A stretch of DNA of 64,000 bases from an uncultured Myxococcales bacterium (GTDB taxonomy: Bacteria > Myxococcota_A > UBA9042): assembly GCA_903924465.1 (NCBI GenBank), contig CAIYBN010000038.1, positions 1-64,000 on the forward strand, in the 5' to 3' direction. A model generated the notes under the pieces. It saw only the letters and a list, made by a program, of their open reading frames with translations, had not been told where the DNA came from and made no database searches. Position numbers and translations under genes: made by a program. This document shows, piece by piece, positions 42,201-50,600 of the stretch (position 1 is its first letter; each line of letters opens with the position of its first letter).

Positions 42201-43139
42201 ATGAAGAAGCTCGATAACGTGCCAGAAGACGCCCTGCTTGGCGCTTTTCTGCAAGAGAAACGCCGGGATACTGGCGCGGTAGCAAAACCGCCGACGGCCA
42301 AAGCGCCGATCCAGCGATTGGCGCCAGCGCCGCCACCCGAAGATCCACGCCTGCTGGCCCTGCGCACGGAAAGCGCCGCGCAGCTTGCCCTGCTGCAGCA
42401 AGCGGAGGCAGAGCTGTTGATCTTGCGGCTACAGCACGCGGAAATGCAGGCCGTGCAGGAGCGGTTGGATCGCGAACGGCGGCTGGCGGACAAACGGGCG
42501 GCGGCGGCCGACGACCGCGTGCGGGCATTGGAATCGGTGCTGGCGGCAGCCGACAAGACCGCACTTTGGTCCGACCGTGGACTTTCCAGGACGGAAATCC
42601 TGCCGGCCTTTTCCTTGCTCGCGGTGGCTCAGCCTCAAGCGCTGTTTTCTGCGATCATGACGCTGGAACCGCAGCCACTGGCGCAATTGCTCAATGATCG
42701 TCTGGCTTTGGTCTGTCTGGCGGACGTCTGCCAGCCGCCGGGCGACGTCCTCGCGTTGCACGTGCCGCCGGAACGGTGCGAACTGTGTGGCGGATCGGAT
42801 TTGCGTGCGGCCTATCGCGCATTCGCCCAGGCGACCGTGGCTGGACGCCTGCCGAGTGTCACGTTTGTTGGCGGTTCGCCGGCCTACCGGGAGACGCTGC
42901 GCTTGCTGCATCGCGAATTGAAACCTGAATTCACCCTCGACGTGGTCGCCAAAAAGCGCCCAGGTGAAGGCAAACGCGCGCAGGCAACGCGTGGCCTGAT
43001 CGTGATCTGGGGCGGCAGCGAGGTCGACCACGACACGACGATCCACTACCGCGAATCCGGCGATCGCGTGCTGACGATGAACCATCGCGGGTTGTCGGGC
43101 CTGCTGCCCCGGCTGGTCGCGCAGTTGCAAAGAACTTGA
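42201..43139 (+). CDS. Coiled-coil protein with C-terminal Rossmann-like (DUF2325-like) domain
   Basis: The 312-residue cytoplasmic product has a Pro/Ala-rich segment (about 28-50) and a coiled-coil (about 55-125) rich in Gln/Leu/Arg. Residues about 130-210 contain a CELCGG knuckle. A C-terminal alpha/beta domain has two strand-loop signatures, VTFVGGSPAY and LIVIWGGSEVD, the latter followed by HRGLSGLLPRL. That ending resembles DUF2325, but I am not certain. GGGAG precedes the ATG by 7 bases. It starts 102 bases from eutB, divergently. Confidence 0.65.
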   Translation: MKKLDNVPEDALLGAFLQEKRRDTGAVAKPPTAKAPIQRLAPAPPPEDPRLLALRTESAAQLALLQQAEAELLILRLQHAEMQAVQERLDRERRLADKRAAAADDRVRALESVLAAADKTALWSDRGLSRTEILPAFSLLAVAQPQALFSAIMTLEPQPLAQLLNDRLALVCLADVCQPPGDVLALHVPPERCELCGGSDLRAAYRAFAQATVAGRLPSVTFVGGSPAYRETLRLLHRELKPEFTLDVVAKKRPGEGKRAQATRGLIVIWGGSEVDHDTTIHYRESGDRVLTMNHRGLSGLLPRLVAQLQRT

Positions 43140-43189
43140 TTGGCTGCGCTATGCTCCCGGTAGACGGCCATCTCGCCGGGGAGTGTCTG

Positions 43190-44164
43190 ATGTCCACCGC
43201 TGTCATTTACCGGCCGCTGCCGCAACTCGGGCGATTTCTCAACCAGTGCGGACCAACGCCGCTGGTGCCCGTTCAGTTGACCGACGATTCACCCCTGGTG
43301 TGGTGCAAGCTGGAGTTTCTCAACCCGTCCGGCTCGACCAAGGACCGCATCGCCCGCTACATGCTGGAAAAGGCGTGGCGGACCGGGGAGTTGCAGGAAG
43401 GCGGCACGGTTGTTGAGGCGTCTTCGGGCTCGACGTCGATCGCGCTCGCGCTGACCTGCGCGCAGATGGGGCTGCATTTCGTCGCGGTGATGCCCCAGGG
43501 CGTCAGCCACGAGCGCGTGCTCATGATCCGCGCATACGGTGCGGAGATCCTGTTCGTTTCCCAGGATGCCGGAATTCGCGGCGCGATCGAGATTGCGGAA
43601 CGCTATGCCAAACAGCATGGCGCCCTGCACACCCGGCAGTTTGAAAATCCCGACAACGCGGAAGCCCACCGCTTGTGGACGGGCCAGGAAGTCCTGTCGC
43701 AGATTCCCCGCGGCATGGTGCACGCCGTCGTGAGCGGCGTCGGAACGGGCGGCACGATCGTCGGGCTGCACAGCGCTTTCATCCAGGCTGGCTGCCAAAC
43801 GATTCCGGTGGCCGCGCGGCCGGTTCGCCTGTGCGGCGATGGCCAGCACCGGGAGCTCGAGTGCTGCAGCTTCTCCACGCGGGTGCCAGGGGTCGTCGAC
43901 GGGATTTCCAAGCTCTACACCCACGCCGCGTTGCCCGGCTTGCGGGAAATCGATGTCGACGAAGAAGACGCGCTGCGAACAACCAGAGCATTGATTCGCA
44001 AAGGATTTCCAGTCGGACCTTCGACCGGCCTCAACTTCTGCGCTGCGGAACAGATTGCCCGTGAACTCGGCCCGCAAGCACAAGTGGTCACGGTTTTTGC
44101 CGACCGCATGGAACGCTACTTTTCAACCGAACTCTTCGCGGACGTGGTGGCTGTGGCGAGCTGA
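43190..44164 (+). CDS. Cysteine synthase-family PLP enzyme
   Basis: A 324-residue fold type II PLP enzyme. The PLP lysine is Lys51 in NPSGSTKDRIARYML. The substrate loop is EASSGSTSIALA, the phosphate loop GVGTGGTIVG, and the serine that contacts the pyridine nitrogen probably lies in VGPSTGLNF. Members make cysteine from O-acetylserine or O-phosphoserine and sulfide, or cystathionine from serine. An insert with a Cys pair (RELECCSFST, about 222-231) is unusual. GGGGAG precedes the ATG. No sulfur-assimilation gene is adjacent. Confidence 0.85.
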   Translation: MSTAVIYRPLPQLGRFLNQCGPTPLVPVQLTDDSPLVWCKLEFLNPSGSTKDRIARYMLEKAWRTGELQEGGTVVEASSGSTSIALALTCAQMGLHFVAVMPQGVSHERVLMIRAYGAEILFVSQDAGIRGAIEIAERYAKQHGALHTRQFENPDNAEAHRLWTGQEVLSQIPRGMVHAVVSGVGTGGTIVGLHSAFIQAGCQTIPVAARPVRLCGDGQHRELECCSFSTRVPGVVDGISKLYTHAALPGLREIDVDEEDALRTTRALIRKGFPVGPSTGLNFCAAEQIARELGPQAQVVTVFADRMERYFSTELFADVVAVAS

Positions 44165-44195
44165 ATGATCGGGCTCGCCGGCGTTGCGCCCACAG

Positions 44196-45620
44196 TCACC
44201 AGACGTAGATGCCGATGCCGACCCACGGAAAATACGCCACGGTCGCGTTCTGGCGGCCGGCATCGGGGTTGGCGTCGAGAATCATCCAGGCCAGTGCGAA
44301 GTCGATGCGCGCCTTGACCCGGTCCAACGCGACGAAGCCAGCCGGCGCGTCGCCCGACGGCAGCCAGCGCACACCGGTCGTCCACATGGTGTTGGAAACC
44401 GGATAGCGCGGCAGCACCTCGATGGCCGCCGACCAACTGTTGCTGAACACCTGCTCCACGCCGAAGAAGCTTTGGAATTGCAAGGGCAAGTGCGGCAAGT
44501 CGGTTCCGCCCGTGCACGGCATCATCGCCGCGCCGCTGCTCGTGCCCCCGGCCGCTGCGCCGCCGCACGCCGCGGTAAAATGCGCCGATTGTGGCAAGAT
44601 CGCGTGGTTGTCCATGAGCCAGCCGCCAAGCGTGACCTGCGTGCCGGTGTTGAAATGTTTGCCTGCGGTCAGCGTGAACAGGTTGAACTGCGCGTTGGCG
44701 CCGGCAATGCCGACAAAGCCCGCGCCGCCCAAGCCGCCGCCGCCGATGCCGACGCCACCGCCGCCGCCGATCGCGGTGCCGAAGACGTCGAGCATGTCGT
44801 AGGAAATCGCGATGCCGGGTCGCGTGCGGGTCTCTTCCAGCGCCACGAACTTGACGCCGAGGTCGAAGACGCCGAACAGCGCGCCACCGCCGCCACCGCC
44901 AGCGACAAGGGCACCGGGCAAAGGCAGGGCGCCGCCGCCGATGGCCGGTATCGGCAGGCCGCCGAGCCACAGGTCGAGTTGCAAGCGGCGGGTGACGCCG
45001 TACGCCGCGCGCAGGAGCAACGCTTCATCGTCGCTGAGCACGAACGCGCCGTTGGGCACGGTGCGCGCCGTCGGCGTAAAGAACAGCCGCTCATCGGCGC
45101 CGCGTCGTGGATACCATTCGTCTTGTTGGACGACCATGGCTTTGCCCAATGCTTGGCCGAGATCCAAGCCCGCTTCGCCCGCCAAGTTGGCAGGTGAGCC
45201 AACCGCCTGCCAGCGCGAGGAGCCCAGCGTCGCGCCGCCATCCGGTCCACGCAACGTGGCTTCCACCGCCAGGAGGCCGCGCTCGGCGTCGCGAAAGCCG
45301 CCAAACGTCGCCAGTCCGCCAAGGATTTCATCGGTTGTCGTCGCTTCCGCCGCGACCGGTGTTTGTGCTTCGGCGATGTAGAGCTCCAACGTGTACGCCG
45401 GCTCCCCTTCATTCGCCATGCGCCAGCCCGCCCGTGGCAGCCCCACGCGCGCACCCGCCACGAGTTCCGCCGCCATGTCCGAACCCGGATCCGTCGCCAC
45501 CACGCGCACGGCCTTCACGTCGTTGTACGGCGCCAAGGGCGCCACGCGCGTCTGCCGCACCGCGCCGGTCGCGCAGCCAAGCAGCAGAGAAATCACTGTC
45601 GCGAGAAGCAGATGCCGCAT
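44196..45620 (-). CDS. Outer-membrane lipoprotein, Gly-rich, predicted beta-barrel-like C-half
   Basis: The 474-residue product has lipobox LLLGC (Cys16) and a soluble N-terminal domain to about 190. The C-terminal half of alternating hydrophobic residues has two long Gly tracts (about 245-255, 290-310). It ends YFPWVGIGIYVW, a terminal aromatic typical of outer-membrane beta-strands. A possible Cys pair is in the loop ACGGAA...MMPCTGG. No family is recognised. AAGGA overlaps the stop codon of the ABC-F gene, 9 bases upstream, so these two genes are translationally linked. Confidence 0.75.
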   Translation of the reverse strand: MRHLLLATVISLLLGCATGAVRQTRVAPLAPYNDVKAVRVVATDPGSDMAAELVAGARVGLPRAGWRMANEGEPAYTLELYIAEAQTPVAAEATTTDEILGGLATFGGFRDAERGLLAVEATLRGPDGGATLGSSRWQAVGSPANLAGEAGLDLGQALGKAMVVQQDEWYPRRGADERLFFTPTARTVPNGAFVLSDDEALLLRAAYGVTRRLQLDLWLGGLPIPAIGGGALPLPGALVAGGGGGGALFGVFDLGVKFVALEETRTRPGIAISYDMLDVFGTAIGGGGGVGIGGGGLGGAGFVGIAGANAQFNLFTLTAGKHFNTGTQVTLGGWLMDNHAILPQSAHFTAACGGAAAGGTSSGAAMMPCTGGTDLPHLPLQFQSFFGVEQVFSNSWSAAIEVLPRYPVSNTMWTTGVRWLPSGDAPAGFVALDRVKARIDFALAWMILDANPDAGRQNATVAYFPWVGIGIYVW

Positions 45621-45629
45621 TCGCTGTCC

Positions 45630-47648
45630 TTACGCCGCCGATTCGCTCAGCTCCGATTCAATCACTTCGATGCGCAGGGCCAAATCCTCCCACTTCGCCA
45701 TCGCCGCGTCGACCGCCGCCTGCAGCCCGGCTTGTTCAATCTGCAAGCTCCGCACGCGCTCGCCATCGGCGTATAGCTCCGGGTCCAACTGCAAGGTCGC
45801 GATGGCGGCCAGACGCGCCTCCGCTTGGGCGATCTCGGTCTCGGTCGCAGTCAGCCGTTCCCGCAGCGGCTTGGTGCGCCGGCCGAGTTCGTTGCGCCGC
45901 TCCGCTTCCTCGCGTTTGCGCGCCTTGTCGTCCAGCCGCGTCTCACCGGTGCCCAAGCCAGCGACCGGCGGCGCCGCCCGACCCGGCTCGCGATCCAGCA
46001 CCATTTCGCCGCGCAAAAGGCGCTCGATCACCGCCGGATCACCGCCGCTCTTGCGGTACAGGTAGGCATCGTAATCTCCCGGATACAGAGTCGTTTTACC
46101 ACCCGGTTGCACTTCCAACACGTGGGTCGCCACGGCGTTGATGAAATAGCGGTCGTGGCTCACCAGCACCGCCGTCCCCGGAAACGCCGCCAGCGCGTCT
46201 TCCAGCACTTCACGGCTGGTCAGGTCCAGGTGATTGGTTGGCTCGTCCAGCAGCAGCACATTCGGCTTGCGCAGCACCATCTTGGCCAGCGCCACGCGCG
46301 CTTTCTCGCCGCCCGACAGCACGCTGATTTTCTTGTCGACCATCTGTCCAGAAAAGCGCAACGAGCCCAGAAGTCCACGGACCGCCGAGATCGTCGCATC
46401 GGCGGACGCTGCCCGCCGCGCTTCGTCGATCACCGAACTGCCAGGGTCCAGCTGCTCCAGCTGGTGCTGGGCATAGTAGTCCGTCTTCACACCGGCGCCG
46501 TAGATCAGCTCGCCGCGCTGAATGTCCGTCACGCCCGCCAGAATCTTCAGCAGCGTCGACTTGCCTGCGCCGTTCGGCCCCACCAGCGCGACCTTGTCGC
46601 CGCGCCAAATCGTCGTGGTCAAGTCCGTGTAGACCACGTTGTCGCCCCACGCTTTGTCCACGTGCGACAGCCGAATGACTTCCTTGCCGGTTCGCGGCGG
46701 CTCGGCAAAGCGCAGCGTAATGCTGGCCACGTCGCCTTCCACATCGACGTTCTCCAGCTTTGCCAACATCTTCATGCGCGATTGCGCCTGCTTGGCCTTG
46801 CTGGCCTTGGCGCGAAAGCGATCGACAAAATGCTGCAAGTGCGCCCGCTGCTTGTCCACTTTCACTTTGGCGGCGTCCTGCTGTTCCAGCCGGAGCGCTT
46901 TGCCTTCCAGAAAATCCTCGTAGCCGCCAACGTGCTCGAACACGCCCTTCGGCGTCAGCTCCACGATGTGACTTGGCACGCGGTTCAGAAAATAGCGATC
47001 GTGGCTCACGGCGACGATGGCACCCTGGTACGCCTCGAGGAACGTTTCAAACCACGCCAGCGACTCAAAATCCAGGTGATTGGTCGGCTCGTCCAGCAGC
47101 AGCAAGTCGGGGGACAGGACCAGGAGCCGTGCCAGCGCCGCACGCATCCGCCAGCCACCGGACAGCGCGCCGGCGGGCAGCTCGGCTTGTTCCCGGGTAA
47201 AGCCCAGACCGCCCAGCGCTTGTTGCGCGCGCACCGGCACGTCCTCGCCGCCGAGACGCTCAAATCGCGTTTGCGCCGCGTCCAGATCCGCCAGCGCCTG
47301 TTCGGACTGCCCATAGGCGTGGTCGTTCGCCATGCGCTCGTGGAGGCGCGTCAGTGCGTCCTGCGCTTGCAGCCAACCCGGCATGCCGGACAGCACGGTC
47401 TGGAGCACCGAGCCTTCGCCGAACTCCTCCATTTCCTGCGCCAGAAAACCGATGGTGTACTGCTTGGGCCGCACGATGCCACCCGAATCTGCTGGCAGTT
47501 CGCCCGCCAGAATCCGCAGCAGCGTTGTCTTGCCGGCGCCATTCGGCCCGACCAAGCCATAGCAACATTTTGGCTTGATCTGCCACTGGATGTTGGCAAA
47601 AAGTGCCTGACGGCCAAAGGACTTGGCGATGCTCTGGAGCTGAAGCAT
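45630..47648 (-). CDS. ABC-F family ATPase
   Basis: A 672-residue protein with two ABC cassettes and no membrane segments. Walker A motifs are GPNGAGKTT (about 36) and GPNGAGKST. Signatures LSGGWRMR and LSGGEKAR, and two DEPTNHLD Walker B motifs, are present, joined by a charged helical linker (about 245-315). The C-terminal coiled coil is about 555-670. ABC-F proteins act on the ribosome as translation factors or confer antibiotic protection; the architecture is YheS/Uup-like and a resistance role cannot be inferred. It is 9 bases after the giant Cys-rich gene and 9 before the outer-membrane lipoprotein gene. Confidence 0.93.
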   Translation of the reverse strand: MLQLQSIAKSFGRQALFANIQWQIKPKCCYGLVGPNGAGKTTLLRILAGELPADSGGIVRPKQYTIGFLAQEMEEFGEGSVLQTVLSGMPGWLQAQDALTRLHERMANDHAYGQSEQALADLDAAQTRFERLGGEDVPVRAQQALGGLGFTREQAELPAGALSGGWRMRAALARLLVLSPDLLLLDEPTNHLDFESLAWFETFLEAYQGAIVAVSHDRYFLNRVPSHIVELTPKGVFEHVGGYEDFLEGKALRLEQQDAAKVKVDKQRAHLQHFVDRFRAKASKAKQAQSRMKMLAKLENVDVEGDVASITLRFAEPPRTGKEVIRLSHVDKAWGDNVVYTDLTTTIWRGDKVALVGPNGAGKSTLLKILAGVTDIQRGELIYGAGVKTDYYAQHQLEQLDPGSSVIDEARRAASADATISAVRGLLGSLRFSGQMVDKKISVLSGGEKARVALAKMVLRKPNVLLLDEPTNHLDLTSREVLEDALAAFPGTAVLVSHDRYFINAVATHVLEVQPGGKTTLYPGDYDAYLYRKSGGDPAVIERLLRGEMVLDREPGRAAPPVAGLGTGETRLDDKARKREEAERRNELGRRTKPLRERLTATETEIAQAEARLAAIATLQLDPELYADGERVRSLQIEQAGLQAAVDAAMAKWEDLALRIEVIESELSESAA

Positions 47649-47657
47649 GGGATATTT

Positions 47658-50600
47658 TTACGGCTTTTGCGGGACGCCCGGCGAATTGGCCGGGCAACTG
47701 CCCGTCGACTGCAGGCAATGGTTGCGCGGTGTGAGCGTCTCGGTCGAGACGAAGTTGTCCTTGTTGCTGTTGGTATCCCAGCCGGCACCGGCATAATACC
47801 ACGGCGAGAGGAGCGAAATGACGTCGTCGGCCATCAGACCCGGCGCAGGCAGCCGCTTGATCGCGCACGGCTGCGTGTTGTCCGGGCAACCGGGCGCGCC
47901 TGAGCCTTCGCCATACGCCCACATGAACGGATCGGGGCCCCAGCTCACGCGATCCAGCACCGTCGCCTGACCCGCGGCGTCGTAGCGAAGCAACCGCAAT
48001 GTGCCGGTATCCGGGTAGAGGCCCCACGTCAGCCCCGCGACGAAGTCCGGTCCAGGCAGCTTGCCGTCGTAGGTGCTCGGCGCGATGAGGAAATAGGAAT
48101 GGGCGTGGACGATGCCGGTCAGCGGCTTCTTGTTCACGTCGGAATCCGTGGCGTTGAGCAAGGTGCCGACCGTCGTGTAGCGGAACTTGATGTACAGGTT
48201 GTCCAGCACAATGTCCTGGTTGCTGCGGTTGTAGAGCACGATGTACTCGTTCGCCGCGCTGTTCAGGCTGCCGCCGCCTGGCGTGGTCGAATTGGCGCCT
48301 TGCGGGCTAATCTCTGCGAACACCAAGCCGGTCGCGTCGCATGCCGGCGTGGCGAGCGCGACGTCGCAGGAGTAGCCGCCGCCGGATGTTGAACCTTGCG
48401 TGTTGCAACTGCCGCCGCACGTGGGGTCCGCGCACGTGCCGCCGGTGGTGCCGGTGAAAGGACAGACGGAGCCAAATGCGCACGTGCCGCCGCATGCGGG
48501 TTCAAATTGCCCCGATGCCTTCGACTGCGCGCCGGGAACGTCCTGGTCGATCCAATCCTTGTCATCGCTGCCCGTGTCCTGACCGTTGCCGGCCAGACAA
48601 TGGCCGCCACCGGGTTTCAGGTCGGCCGCGTAATCAAACTGCGCCGACCGACGTTCCAGCGAGTCGCCTGGCGTCACGGCGGTGCCCACCTTGTAGGAAG
48701 CGTTGGTGCAATTGCTGAACGACAGCGCGCTGCCCCAGCCGACGGTGTCGATTTCCGAATCGGTGCGCGGATCCCACAGGCGCAGGGCGCTGCCGGCCGG
48801 ATCGAGCCCCAACGAACCCCAAACGAGGGCATCGACACCACCAGACGTCGCGGCATAGGCGGCTGTGCCAATGGCGAAGTAGCGGTGCGGAGGCAACGTC
48901 ACGGCAGCGGGCACCTGAAAGAGCACGGTCCACGGATCGCCGCATGCCGCGCTCGCCGACTTGAACTGGACGACGTATCCGGACATGTCGATCGCCTGGC
49001 TCGCGGCGTTGTACAACTCGATGAACTGCGCGTTGCTGTTGCTGGCGGCACCGGGCAGGATTTCCGAAAACAGCAAGCCCGGCACGTTCACGTTGCACAT
49101 TTGCTCGGCGCACGTCTTGCCGCTGCCACAGCCGATCGCGCACTTGGTGTCCGCGACGCAGGCCTCTGCAGCGGGCGTGTAATTGCAGGTTTGCAGTGGA
49201 AGCTCCGGACAATTGCCGCCGCACGCCGGCTCGTACACACCGGAAAGATGCGTCTGTGGATCCGCGGTCAGACGGATGACATAGTTGTCGTTCGGCATCG
49301 CGCCGCCGGTGTAGTCGTTGCCCGCCAGCCACTCCTTGTGGTGGTAGGCCATGCTGTCCGCCGTGCTCGTGGCTGCCGCGCGGCGCTCCAGCGATGAGGC
49401 CGACGCACTGCCCAAGCTGACCGGCGTCACGTCGACGCCCATGTCGGTGCAGCCGCCCGCATCCAGACACAAACGATCGTGCACCAAGCCGTTCACCGTG
49501 TCGCGCAAGCGCAGTTGCCCGACTGTGATCGTCACCGGCTGGTTGGCGACGGTAATTGGCACGCCGTTCGTGTCGACCTGCGCCGCGTGCTTGAAGTCCA
49601 GCGTCGGAGCGACGACATCGGCCGCGTTGCCGCCGATCACCGTCGCGCTGTGGGCCAGGAGCAGGTAGCCGTGCGCGCTGATCGCGCCCGCTGTGCCAGT
49701 GTCCGTCAGCGTGGTCCAGCCAACACCCGGTGCGGGATTGGCCTCCGCCACTTCGATGGCGTAGCTTGGAATGGCCACGTCATTCGCGGTGGGATTGTGA
49801 ATTTCGATCCAGTCATCGCTCGGGTCGTTGGCGACGCCGAGGTAGAGCTCGCTGATGAGGATCGGCTTGCTCGAGAACACGCAGGCCGGCACGAGGTCGT
49901 TGTTGCACTTGGCCAGGGGGCCGCAGTTGCCGTTCGGATCGTTGGTGTGGGTCGGGCCAGTTTTGGGATCGCATCCGTCCAGCGTGCACGGATTGCCGTC
50001 GTCGTAGGGAATCAACTTGCCGGCGCAGGTGCTGCTGACGCAAACGTCGTTGTTCGTGCAGGGGTTGCCGTCGTCGCACAGGTACGCGCCCAACGCGGAG
50101 TGGATGCAGGTGCCGGGTTGCGTCAACGGGTCGATGTTCGATGACCAGCAGGAGTCGGCCGTACAGGTGTTGCCGTCGTCGCAGTTTTTGGCGACGCCGC
50201 CCTGACAGACGCCGTCGGCGCAGGTTTGGCTGATCACGCACATGTCGCCGCCCTGGCACGGATTCGTGTTGGTCTTCTGCACGCAAGCGTATTTTTGCGT
50301 CAACGGGTCAACCGTCGTGCTCGTCGGGTCACACGTGCCGGTGTAGCAGCCGCCGACGTTGGGCACTTTGCAGTCCTTGGGCTTGCCCGATACGCATTTG
50401 CCAAAGATGCAGCTGTCCTGGCCGACGTTGGTGGAGCCATCGGCAGGGACTTTCGTGTCTTCGCCGGTGCAGGGGTTGTTGTCGGTGCACGCCGTTCCGT
50501 TGATCACGGGCCCGGATTTGCAGCCGGTCTTGGGGTCACAGGAGTCGAGCGTGCACGGGTTGCCGTCGTCGCAAACCTTGGGTGTGCCGCCGCAGACTCC

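Noticed and set aside
45630-47648. Antibiotic-resistance ABC-F protein
   Set aside because: The long C-terminal coiled coil and linker fit housekeeping YheS/Uup-type proteins. Resistance subtypes cannot be assigned by motif alone.
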